Source: Aaosphaeria pasadenensis
Taxonomy: Eukaryota > Ascomycota > Dothideomycetes > Pleosporales
Direction: 5' to 3'
Assembly: GCA_022813625.1 (NCBI GenBank)
Contig: JAKLMB010000005.1
Span: forward strand, 806,001 to 870,000
Length of the DNA stretch: 64,000 bases
In this document: in pieces, positions 33,614-45,900 of the stretch
Layout: each line of letters opens with the position of its first letter
How positions within the stretch are numbered: position 1 is the first letter of the stretch
Translations under genes and position numbers: made by a program
Notes under the pieces: generated by a model
The model's database searches: none
What the model saw: only the letters and a program-made list of their open reading frames with translations
Told to the model about the DNA's origin: nothing

Positions 33614-36600
33614 ATGCTTTCCTATCAGTACAATATGCCTCCGGGCAACATGGTCGATCAACACCAACATCTCGCCGCACAACATATGCATTCTCCCTTG
33701 GATACATTGGCACATACTTCTCAGTATGCTGCTCTGCAATTTCATCAGAATCGACATGTTCTTCCAAATGGTAAAGCCATGGTCAAGCCTCATCGCATGC
33801 CGTACCCCACAGGCCCCATCGCTCCGCGGGACCAGCGAAGTGCTATGCTTCACGAAAGATCCGGCCGCAACCCTTCCGCATCTGGCCCGGTGCGACGACG
33901 TATCAGTCGTGCCTGTGATCAATGCAACCAATTGAGAACCAAGTGCGACGGCAAAGCGCCTTGCGCTCATTGTTTAGGTACTTCTCTCCAAGTGTCAGCA
34001 AGTGAACTGGACACACCCAGCCCTGTTGAAAAGAAATGACACTAATCACACATATAGAATTCGGTCTGACATGCGAGTATGTACGAGAGCGCAAGAAGCG
34101 TGGGAAGCAGTCAAAAAAGGAGATCGCCGCTGCTCAAGCAGCAGCGGCCTCTGCCGCTGGAGGATCGAACAGCGGGAACAGCAACGCAGCCCCATCAGGC
34201 GATTCAACCACGGGTAGCCCACAGTCTCTCAGCACTGGATTCCACGAGGCTCAAAAGAGGACCGATGTTTCTGCTAATGGTGTGGAACATACGGAACAGA
34301 GGCCACTGCCCGAGCTCCCTCCAAGTCGCTCCGCTAGTATGGCTTCAGCCAGCATGGAAGGTGCGCCTATGTACCAAAATGTCGCACCGATGTCTCGAGC
34401 AATGAGCTTAAACAACATTGATGCCATACCCGAGAATTCTGTTCATCAGATGTCCGTTCCGAACGATGGCATGGGCCCAATGCAGCCTCCACGAATACAG
34501 ACCCAAGGACTGCCGATGCACAATCCAATGCAAGAGTATGCATCGATAGACGACTTTCATCGCAACATGATGCACCAATCCCCGCACCCGATGATTCAAA
34601 ACGGCATGCATCCAATAATCCCATCTAACGGAATGCCGGAGTACACCGACAGCCCTTACTCAATGATGAGTCCACAGAGTGCGCAAGCCCCGCCGAATGC
34701 TTTCAGGATACCAACAGAGGAATCACAGATGCCGGGATTTATTGGCCATTCTCCTGTGTCTGGGTCCCCAGGCTGGCTGTCGATACCGTCACCAACTACA
34801 GCGAACATGTACCCACAAGCGATGAACGCACAACAGCAACTTCGATACCCAGCATTGACACCACTCCTTCCACACTTGACGAACATCATGCCCATACAAT
34901 TGGCTTGTGAATTATTGGAGCTATACTTCCAAAGCCAAAGCTCAGCATTCATGCAACCTGTCAGGTAGGTCAATCGATGTGACAGTAGTCATCTGCCACT
35001 TGCGTGGTAGTGATATCCAACATACTGGCGCCGTTCACTGACACATTAGCATAGTCCGTACGTACTTGGTTACGTCTTCCGAAAACGATCGTTTCTGCGA
35101 CAGAACAACCCGCGCGTGTGTAGCCCAGCACTCCTAGCATCCATGCTCTGGATTGGCTGCCTCACAAGTGAATCGCCGTATCTGGCCTCCTCTCCATCTG
35201 CCCGGAGCCAGCTTTCCGAGAAGTTGATCAATTTGACGATCAGTCTATTGAAGCCACTAGTGCATACGCAGGATGCCAGTCCCACCTTTAGCAATTCGAC
35301 CGTCAACGGTGTTACTCTTGGTAACTTTGGTATGCCAGCAGTGCAGGATACCGATGGTTTGCCAGGTGCACCTGGTGGTGTGGATGACGTTGCTACTTAT
35401 ATGCATCTGGCTATCGTGATATCTGCGAGCGAGTACAAGGCTGCTAGCCTTCGCTGGTGGAATGCCGCTTGGTCATTGGCCAGAGAACTCAAGTTGGGCA
35501 AGGAGGTTCCGATGACGCCACCACCCGAGCAGGAAGATGATGTGCCTGGAGAAGTCGACATGGAACACTCTAACAGCCAGAATGGTCCCATTGATCTTTC
35601 CGAGGAGCAAAGAGAGGAGCGCAGGCGCATTTGGTGGCTCCTGTTTGCAGTGGACAGGCATCTTGCGCTTTGTTACAACAGGCCATTATCCTTACTCGAT
35701 ATCGAGGTAAGCACACTTCTTGATTTTTCTACCTGGCCTTGATCCCAAAGGGGACCTTTTGGTGTCTTTCTGTGGTGCTTTTCCGACGGCACTGCCATTA
35801 CCCACACTTTTCCATGTAGTCAAGGGGTCAACACATACGGAGTATCATTCTGACTCTGTCGGCAGTGTGACGGCCTCTTGCAGCCTGTCGATGACTCCGT
35901 ATGGCAAGCAGGTGAATTTTATAATGGGGACTGCGCTCAGACATTTTCAGATTCAACCTCCCCTTTTCACCGACAACGAGGCGCCCCTTTTGAGTGCACC
36001 GGACTTAGCATATACGCCTTCTTCCTACCTCTGATGACGATTCTCGGAGAAATCATCGAGCTCAATCACGCGCGCAAGCACCCTCGGTTCGGACAGTTCC
36101 GCAACGGCTCTGATTGGGACGACCATGCAGCCGAGATCACCCGGCAACTGGATGCATATGGAGACACCCTACAGCAATTAAGAGCTAGAGCCGTTAACGA
36201 GGCCAGCATGGAGGCGCACGAAACTCTGCATCCGGATACACCACGATCTGTCAATTCAACGACCTCGCGCGCGCAGGAGGCCCTGATGCGAGCGAGAATC
36301 GTCGTTGCGTATGGTACTCATCTAATGCATACGCTTCACATTCTACTGAATGGTAAATGGGATCCAATCGCTCTTCTAGACGACAATGATCTCTGGATCT
36401 CGTCTCAGTCTTTCATCGACGCAACTGGTATGATCAACGATCGCGCCACCTTAAGAAATTCACTAATAAAATCCAGGTCACGCAGTCTCAGCTGCTGAAG
36501 CGCTCAACGAGATCCTCGAACATGACCCTGACCTCAGTTTCATGCCCTTCTTCTTCGGAATCTACCTGCTACAGGGTAGTTTTCTTCTACTGCTGATCGC

Positions 36601-36967
36601 CGACAAGCTCCAAGGCGAGGCAAATCCCAACGTAGTGAAGGCATGCGAGACGATCGTGCGCGCGCATGAAGCTTGCATCGTCACACTCAACACCGAGTAC
36701 CAAGTAAGTAGATATTTTCCGCATTGAGCCTATGTTTCTCTCGCCACAATGTTCCGACAGCCTTCCGATCCCATCGTTTAATCCCGAAATGAGTATATTC
36801 ATGCTAACCAAACACTGCAGAGAAATTTCCGGAAAGTCATGCGCTCTGCCTTGCAGCAAGTACGTGGGAGAGGCATGGATGAGCATGCCGAATTTGCACA
36901 ACAACGTCGTAGAGAGATGCTCTCCCTCTACCGGTGGTCAGGTGACGGTCAAGGGCTAGCCCTGTGA
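33614..36967 (+). CDS. xlnR: Xylanolytic/cellulolytic transcriptional activator XlnR/Xyr1 family
   Basis: Nuclear Zn2Cys6 regulator of xylanase and cellulase genes. Exons 33614-33977, 34058-34964, 35055-35706, 35866-36427, 36477-36703 and 36821-36967 give 952 residues (family about 870-960); all phases close. The zinc cluster is RRRISRACDQCNQLRTKC... with Cys101, 104, 111, 117, 120 and 127, followed by EYVRERKKRGKQSKKE, which is diagnostic of XlnR. Intron 1 falls between the fifth and sixth Cys. A Met/Pro/Gln-rich linker (about 150-400) precedes the fungal TF middle-homology region (SPYVLGYVFRKRSF, ASEYKAASLRWWNAAWSLARELKLG, RRIWWLLFAVDRHLALCYNRPL). The C-terminal part has FMPFFFGIYLLQGSFLLLL and ends RNFRKVMRSALQQVRGR...LYRWSGDGQGLAL, the conserved tail implicated in control of activity. 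The N-terminus before the zinc cluster is His/Gln/Met-rich and poorly conserved. The start is the first in-frame ATG. Confidence 0.95.
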
Positions 36968-39900
36968 TTGATATGGTTCGTCCAAGTAATCACATCGTAC
37001 CCCCAGCAGGTACCTTGATCGAATCCTGGTCGCCTCTTCTCTTCAAGTTACATTTTGATGTTACGTATATCTCCTTTCCTGTTTGTTACGATACTTCTTC
37101 TTTTCTTCTTTCTTGATCCATGTCTTGATTTATTTGATTCTTTAGTTGGGTGTACGTCAGTACAGTTAGGGTTTGGCTGGGCGGCGTTATGGTTGGGCTC
37201 CTCAGTTCATTGAACTCCTTGTGTGGGGCGCAAGAGGATACGATGGTTGGTTCCCACATATACTGTTTCGCATGGCATTTGCACCAAACAAGTTACTTCT
37301 TTACTTCGGACGGATGGGCGGCGCAGGTTTGGCTTCCCTTGTGTCCAAACAGGTTGACAGGCGCATCTATCACATTTTTTTCGATCTACTTCTTTTCGCA
37401 CCATTACAAGTATTGCCGTTGTACCAGGGCCCTGTAAGCGAGGGTGCCATGAGTCGAAGAAAGTTTGGTTGAACAACACCATTCTTTCTGACCGTTGAAA
37501 CGGGGTGGCTGCTACGGGGAAGACGGCAGAGCGATTGTCGAGACCACTTTCATCCTTGTTCTAAGAGGATCGTATGGTATAGGTAGGCTGCAAGGTGCGA
37601 GTAATACTTAGCCCGCGGCAAAAGCACCCAAAAAGTTTAAAGCTATCAACATACATGTCAATAACAGAAACTGTATCCCCACCTCCTTCTGCACTCGTCG
37701 TGGCCCTGCACAGAGAATATGGAGCTGCCTTCTCTTGTTTGTTTCATTTAATCATGGTACTATACCCCTACTATATGTTTCAGATCAACTATTGCGCCCA
37801 ACCCTCGTCCTTAGCGAACTCACGCCTCAGCCCAGCCCACCAGGCGGAGGGACTATCATCCACAGTTAAACTTTAATTCTCCCTTATCAACAAAACCTGA
37901 TCGTAATCAGACGGCCCTGTGCACAATGAGGAAAGTAACTTTTTGAAAAGTCTTTGGAGTAAGCGCGCGCGAGGGACGGACGATGGCTCAAGGGCTCACC
38001 GTGCGGGAAAGGCAAATGCCCAAGGTACAGGCATCCTGAATCAGGAGAACTAGTATTGCTTACCATGTAGTGGTACATTAACAGAACAACTCAGCTCATC
38101 TGAGCGTATAATTGCTCAACGATATGAAGCAACCTTCTCGTTGAATAGTCTTATTGATTGAAAATATTAAAAATCATCATTATATGGTCACTAGTGCTAT
38201 TGAGATATTTGTTTGTACAATCACGTATGAGATCCCATATAGGAGGCGGAGATATATCGGATTTGGCGAATGAAGAAGCGGGTTCTGACCTAGGGACACG
38301 CGCATAGAGACTCACTAGATAGAGTGATGGACTACGCATATTGTACGAAGCGGGGTGGTATACTTTCTGGTACTTGGGAGACTTCAAACGTGAAGGGAGC
38401 TCGCTACCAGATATTTCGGCAGCATCGAATCCACCCCCTTTCCTTGCGATTTCAACAACAAGATGCAAAACAGTTCGCATTCAGCCAACACAATTCGGAC
38501 ACAAGAATTCCATGGTTACCTACAGAAGGTGCGAGATACCAGGGAACTCGTCACGGCGTTTCAGAATATCAAGTTGTTGAGCTACACTTACAGGATGAAG
38601 GTCGTTGCAAGGAACAGGGTAGAACGATTGACAAGCACACCTCCAACTTCGCTGATCAACTGGCTGGCTCTCCTCATGTCCGACAAAGAGCATCCCAGAC
38701 TTGGCAGGGCTGCCTGGAGGGTGTGCTCATGTATGTATGGAAGGTCATTGAGATTAGAGGAAGTGAGCGACAACTCGACAGCTGCAGACGGCAACTGTAC
38801 ACAGCACTCTAGTACTGGTTTGTCCCATGCACCCCAGATCTTTTCACATCGATACTTGGTTTGGCCATAATGCTCGTCGTTGCAGCTACTGCTTCCAGGC
38901 TCTGCGCGTGTCGCTCTCTCCACCTCTCCGCAGGACTCCTAGCCAACTATCCGTGGCTAAGGTGGTTTCGCTACGACACCGAGCTGGGTGTATGTACTTG
39001 CCCTCATGACTTGTCGTTCTGCACGTTGTAACTGTACATGCACAAACTCCTCATATTCATCTATGGGTGGCACTGTAGAACAAAATCATGCTGACTGGTC
39101 GAGGCTGAACCAGTGGCACTGTTTGTTGCCCATTGTCTCAGCACGCCGCACTTGGTTGCTGACACCCTCCACTACGAATCTGCTCAACTACGACCTCACC
39201 ACAGCAGGCGTAGGTAGCTGTCTTTGTCCCCAGTCTGTTTCTGCAACTACCTTGGATGCAAGTTCGACGCCTCCACATCAAAGGAGGGAACGCACGAAAG
39301 TGGTACAGCCACCACCGGAATCCCTCCCCTAAGCTCCGATCACTGAGGGCCTCCACAATGCACAAGGCAGGGGAAATCCAGGTCAACACATATTCAATGG
39401 TAACACGGCAGTACCTTCAGCTACCGAACGTGGACCAGGAACGACTTACCAGCGAGTTAATCTGCCACATAATTTGCGAGGCAAGCCTCCACATTCCTTC
39501 TCCACACTCACTCATCGTCCTTTGTTAATATGTTGAGTGCTTAATATCAACGTATATGATGCGGCAGCGACAAACCTGGATTGGAAATATGCCACCCCAC
39601 AATCCTTCGTCTTGCTGCGCGGCAGCACGGACGGATGCACGCGGAGAATACTGCACCTGAATATACGTAGGAAGAGCATGATTGCTTGAATGTGTGTACA
39701 CTTGTTGGATGTGCTTTTCACTACCCTGCCCGCGGATCTCCCATGTAAGCTGGTATGCACAATGTATGCACCGCGGACTGTGCTCATATCAGGTGGAAGC
39801 AAGATTTAAAGTAACATTGAGAGATGATGATGCTGGCGATAGAAATCGATGCTGATTGGCTTCGAACCTGGGAATTGCGAGCCGTATTTGCGGGAGCTAC

Positions 39901-42900
39901 ATGACTAGAGCACGGCACGACCACGACCATTGAGTCAGTGATCTCCCAAAAGCCGGTCCGTTAGCGGCCTTCTAGAAGTGTGTCAACTGATTGAAACTTA
40001 GTCCACGTTTCTGGTTGAAGCTATTACAGTACGAGGGCTAGTAAATTGTGCTGCGCCGTGATGATTGCGATGTCGATGGAAGGGATTTCGAAGGAGCGCG
40101 ACATCGGCGAATCCTCTAGATACGAAAGGCGTAATCCAAGGAAGGATTCCGTAGAGGCTTGCATTAGATGTGCAAACGGTCCGCACCTTTGACTGTGGAG
40201 AGCTTCCCTCCGTTTCGATTTACATCGCAGCTACGGAGTACAAAAGGCTGCGAACACGCTCGCGCACGCGACGCCAGCACCCCTAGCGTGTCTCCATTCG
40301 AGTGCAAGCAGAAGCGAACTGCAGGATCTACGCTTGAACATTGTGGGGAAAGCTCTCAGTACTCGAGTTGCGTGGTCAAGGGGTCATGGGTACCTCGACC
40401 AAAACGAATGTTTGTACCTAAAAAGTACCATGCAGCTCAGCCGTTCTTTCATCTGATTCGCCTATTGTCGTAAATCAGGGCGGGGGGAGTGTACTCAGTG
40501 GTCTGTGTTATGAATTGATGGGTTAGACGTTCAAGGGCGCGAAGAGAACATTAGCCTAAACAAGGGCTTGGTCCGCTATACCAGACCTCTATTATAGGAC
40601 AACCCTACCGTCTTCTCAGCGTTGGATTGGCAGGCCCAAATTTCTAATTCAACAATGCAGCAGGAACTGCTGAGTTCCGAAGAGAAAGCTCTTCGCTTTC
40701 AGACGTATTCCATTCGATATTGCATCATTGTAACCTCAACATGCTGCTATGTGTTCTTTGTAGGCAAGCGAGTTGTATGGCCCCTTTTCTGCTAAGGATC
40801 ACCAACAAATTTCCAGTCGAGGACCGTTCGTCATATGAGGCTGCTTACCTGGTACTTAGGAAGCAGGTCTAAGAGAGATAGGTATGTTGTTGCGCGAGCT
40901 GTCCATTGGAGCGCGAATAACGACGTCAACAAACCCATGAGTCGCGTCTTCAACTCACCTTCGAGTTCGGAGGACGGTCATTGACACATCTGGTGGATCC
41001 ACCACCAAACTTTGTTCAAGAACTCCGGAAGCTAGGGAAACCGTTATGCAGTGACGTTTCTAGACTTCCGTATACTTTGGGAGGCCAATGTTTGGAGGCC
41101 ATAATGGTCGAAAACGTGCGTGATATTGACTCGAGTGCGAAGAAATAGATCTTCGCATCGGTATCCAGAAACGAGATGCCCGAGACACAGTGAACAGCCA
41201 CGATTGTGAACTTTTGGTCGCATTGCGAAATCGGACTTTCGGACAAGCCGAACTCGAGAAAATCCCTTTCCGACCTGGTGTGGAAGTACACAGGGGCGAG
41301 ATTTGGATTTGCATGTGAGATTTGGCGACTAAGAGATCATTATTGCTCGTAATGTACGCCTTCTTTGGTCGATCACGACAGGCGTGTCTGTGCAGTCCTG
41401 GTACTTGCATGGTACTTCATTGCTTCCGCTTATCTGGATGGCACCAGGCAGTCTACTAGGGGTACCAACGCCCCCTAGGCCATAAATGTCGATGTGTGTA
41501 CTTGTAGAGAGTTAAAAGCGACTTTTCAGTTTGGGCCAATGAACAATCGAGATTACGGGTGATTCTCATGAACGAGCAGAGCCAGGATTGTCGCGCTTCT
41601 CGGACATGGCATCACTTTGAGTGTCCTCTCCGGATATCCTGGTAGTTTGGATGATCATAGATCTTTCAACAATCATGATGACCCACATTATCAGACTAGT
41701 TTGCACTCGTAGAGTCCAGTAGAGGTTAGAATGTGGAACATTCTGCGCCATATTTCGAGAGGAGCCGTGATTTATGTACGGCGTAGGCTCTGCGCCGCGA
41801 AGCGTATGCTCAAAATGCACAATCAGAATACTCCGTACTGTTTGCTCGAGGTATCTTCGGGCGGGTATTGGCGAGGGCCACAAATGATCTTGACCAGACA
41901 CGGGAGCTCCAATCCTTCCGATGCTCGTTGAAAGCCTCTGCCGCAGTGCTGAGCTGACCACGGCCGGTTGTGGCTCCTAAGGCGCATCTTGTCTGCAAAA
42001 GTCGAACCACAAGTCGTGGCACTGCGACTTCCGTAGCAAACGAGCCGTCCCTCTATGACTTGCTAGCCTCATTATCGACAGGCTTCTCGCAGGCCTGAAT
42101 TAGATGATTAGGGTCCAGAACGCTTGATGAAAGTCTGCGTCGACAGTTGTGGGTTGTAGTTTTTCTGGGGTATATTCGCGACACCGTGGTAATAGTAGGC
42201 AAGGTAGGTAATGACGAATCCTGTGAAACGCATGAAGAGGTGTGCTGCGGAAGACGTACAACGTATATACTTGGCCACTTCAGTCAAGCGGCTCCCACCG
42301 GGCCGATCGCATAACGCAAACGTTGTCGACTAGATGTAGAATAGCATCTGCGATGCCTTTCTTAACACAATCACGATAACGGTTTAGGATCAGGGATATC
42401 CGGGCCTATCGGCCAAAGGAAAGTCAAACGTTCGAGAAGCTTTTCGCATCATGCATTCCCCTTCATTGGTGTCGCTTCATCTATCAGATTGAGTTGCTAA
42501 GCATGACCCCGCAACCTTGATCGATATTGGCCGTGCTTGACCTTGGAGATTGCGGGGGATGTGAATAGAGAGTCCGGGGCCTTCGGCAATAATCGTCCGT
42601 TGATGCCAAGTGAGATGCTCGAGGAACGGCTTGTATTGATGCTAAAGAATAAGAATTATGCCGTGAAGCAGTGACGCAAGAGCCGGATGCGAATATGAGC
42701 GTCTGTTGAGTCCACCACAGATCATGATAGGTAGTAAGAATAAGCCAGTCTCGGGAGACGTCCCTAATATTCCGAAATCCACTGGTTCTTTAGTCCGGTG
42801 GCTTTTCTAGGACCGACCGAATCCATCTAAGATCGACAGTTACACAAAGTTAAAAGGGGCGCGGACGCCTTGAATGGTATCGACAGTGACGCAAAGTCCC

Positions 42901-45900
42901 TTTTCGAACCTAGTGTACGCACGTATAGGGAACAACCAGACCAATGCGGAGATAGGTCTGCCGGCGCAAGAGCTGGGGTAAATCATACCTAAGGCTACTA
43001 TGATTTCAGCAAACTGCACACAAAGCTGCATGCAAGGCATACGAGATGCCAATATCTCCATGTGCGCAGGGGCTCGCGCAGCCTGCGAGTCCCGGGGAAC
43101 GATCTCAGACCCTTCTGCACGGCACTTGTTGACCCTGGCTCTCCGGTCTACTTCTGTCAGTTATAGCATGTTTCCCATGCAATAGCTCTCCGCGTTTTGA
43201 ATTTCTTTAGCTGCAGATTTCTCTTCGGTCCGTATATGCAGCTATTACAACTTTCAGTTCCTGCGCCACTTGTACAAATGACTTAAGTGGCGTACATATA
43301 AGGATCCAGTTTTTGATCTGTAGACATACAGGGGGTATATGTGAGTGTCAAGGTAATAAAACGGTCACCTGCCGTGTGCAAACCAGCAGAAACTGCAGTA
43401 GCAACTCTGAGGTGGCAGATGTGGACCCACTGTCACCTGAAGGGATGGCAAAATAAGACAGTGATTTAAAGTGCCAATGTTGGTGGCTGTCACTCGCCAG
43501 ACTCTCCGCGCTTGGGCGATTTGGTCAGTGTTACGTGAAGAATCGATAAGAAGTGGTTGGATTTTGTTGGGACTGCATGTATAGCTATCAACAGGGGTCC
43601 TAGTAGGGCAATACGAACAGTCTTTCTCGATCAGTCTCGACTCAAGTGTAGGTCGAGATTGAAGCGAGATGCTGTGGTTCTCTTTGTCTACAGAAACTGC
43701 TTGTATAGTCGAGACACCGTACTTGCCCTTGTTCAACAAAGTCGCTGAAGCGAAAACAATCAAGGGATTGTTCTACACAGCACCAAGGTGACTGACGGTG
43801 TCCAAAATACACTGATCTAGAACAGTGTAGAGGCAGAAGTTTCGAGGACGGCTTTTGGCGAAAGCCGCTAGACCATTATTATAGGTGCAGTTTTCTTCAG
43901 AGTTTCTTCAAAGCGAAGGGAAATGAAATTATGTACTCAGCAAAACTGTAAAGTATTAGATAATTTATTTTCAATGGCATGCTGTAGTACTTTATTTGCT
44001 GTCCGTGACATTCAATTTTTCTGTTTTGCTCAGAATTATATGTAAAAGACTCAAATAGAAAATGATAAAAGAGAGAGTAATGTAAAGTATGGCAGGCAGT
44101 TAGCTGCCACCAAATGATTCCCCAATCGCCTTTCTCATCAATGGATCGAGTATATCATCTGGTTTACTGAATGTCCGCAACTAGAACCCCAAATGGTTTT
44201 CTGGGTTTTCGCGCATGTTGGTATGTAACTTGATACTCCGTCATGGTATGCTCAAGTATTCGTGGAGCTATGATTTCAACAGCCCAGTATTGGATACCGT
44301 CATAGTTACGAGAATTCCTGAGACTCTCTGCTGTATGTGGTACCAAACTTGACTTTTGTTCTTAGGGACTAGATATCCAGAAGAACTTTGCTACTATTTT
44401 GGGATTTGAAATGCTGCAAATGTTATTTATACGAAGGCTGTGGGGGTGATGTAAAGTTTGACTTTTTAAATGGGATAGGATTATTATTATATTGTTTTTA
44501 ATATTCTTTTTATTCTGGTCATGAGTGTATTGTAGTCTCTATAGTTTATGGACATAATCGTGAAAGTATTGTCATTGTCTTTTTAGGTTTCTTGATTTCG
44601 TGTAGTGATAATATTCATATTGTACCAAACGACATAAGCGTTAAAACCCCTCGAGATTGAATTCTATAGACCAGCTGATATTTCAATTGACATTCAGACG
44701 CGTTCCATATCCGCATCTGACAGAGAGAGACTACAACGATTACACTCCATTGGACGTGAATGTGGGCTTGACGCAAATCCTACGGCCTGCGCAGTGTCGA
44801 AACAACCCAAGAATGTCCTGAGCTAGCTTGTGGATATCCCAGACTACTGGCTGAGATGATATGTGCTTTCGATATGTCCTCTACAGGAAGTTCGCAGGCA
44901 CTCCAGAGAAATTCTTCTGGACACTGGTGATTTGCGTCGAGTATGTTTTTCCAATCGAGATACGAAACAGATGGTCGACTTCGTCGTTATATTTTGCAGC
45001 CCATCATTCCCGACTCGCGAAACGACGACCAGATCAATTCTTTTATATTCTATAGTACCAACTCTTATGACCTGATTCTCTTCACTCCAGAGAAAGAGTG
45101 GCGGCTGTGCAATGGATGAAGCTTTGGCCGAAGACGGTATATAGACAATGGCGGAACTGGAAGGTGGTCGAAAAGTAGGTAAGTAGACCGCGACATGTAT
45201 GGGGCTTACGGATTTAGGTGGCATGTCGTCACAAAGACTGTTGCCTTTTGAATGCACATGAAAGGTTGGTCAATTCATCAAGTAGCCATCCAGTCTGGGG
45301 CCGACAGAAAACAGCGTTTTGGGAAAGCAGGTGTTGGTAAGAACGACGGAACAACTGTGAATTGGTCGTTACTCATTTTGCTTTCTCTTTGCAGACAGCC
45401 CATTGCTGTGACAACGACATAGTGCTTCTTCTCCTCTGTTAGACCGTCTCTCGAGATTCCTTCGAGTTCCTTCAGGAGAAATGATGGCCATCTGGTGAAC
45501 CTCCAGTTCGTTCTACGCCCATCTGCAGCTTTTGAAATAGCTCGTTATGTATTGGGTTCGAGAAATATCGTGATGATGAGCATCATCGAGGGCCCTACCA
45601 TTATGGTATTTCGATGTCGCGGGTTTAGGTGCACTACGTTGTCAATGGAAAGGGCCCTCCGTTTGCGATCCTCGTTCGATCACTTGTTCTGTACTGCTGC
45701 CAACATTGGATCCACCCTTCTCACGCCTCTTGAGTTTCCTTCTCTTCAGAAACTTTTCTTCCAACAAGAGCCCTTTCGACCATTAATCTGTCGCATATTC
45801 CTCCTCTTCATACTCTGTGCTTATAATGCCTTGCATCCCATGCACCGCCAATCCAATTCTCCGGGCGTAAACATGATCGGATTGAAAGCGAAAGTGAAAA

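Noticed and set aside
37150..37482. Overlapping plus and minus frames of about 95 codons 3' of xlnR
   Set aside because: Mutual shadows in the 3' flank without family resemblance.
39850..39925. tRNA-like sequence on the minus strand (B-box-like GGTTCGAAGCC)
   Set aside because: The B-box word fits, but flanking T-stem bases do not pair, no proper anticodon stem-loop forms and no matching A box is found at the right distance. It may be a chance match or a fossil.
41016..41410. Overlapping minus-strand frames of about 90 and 116 codons
   Set aside because: Two frames compete over the same DNA and neither has a start context, domain or introns that join.
44164..44346. 60-codon minus-strand frame with protein-like sequence
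   Set aside because: Begins at a non-ATG codon, no upstream exon with an ATG was found, and no family is recognised.
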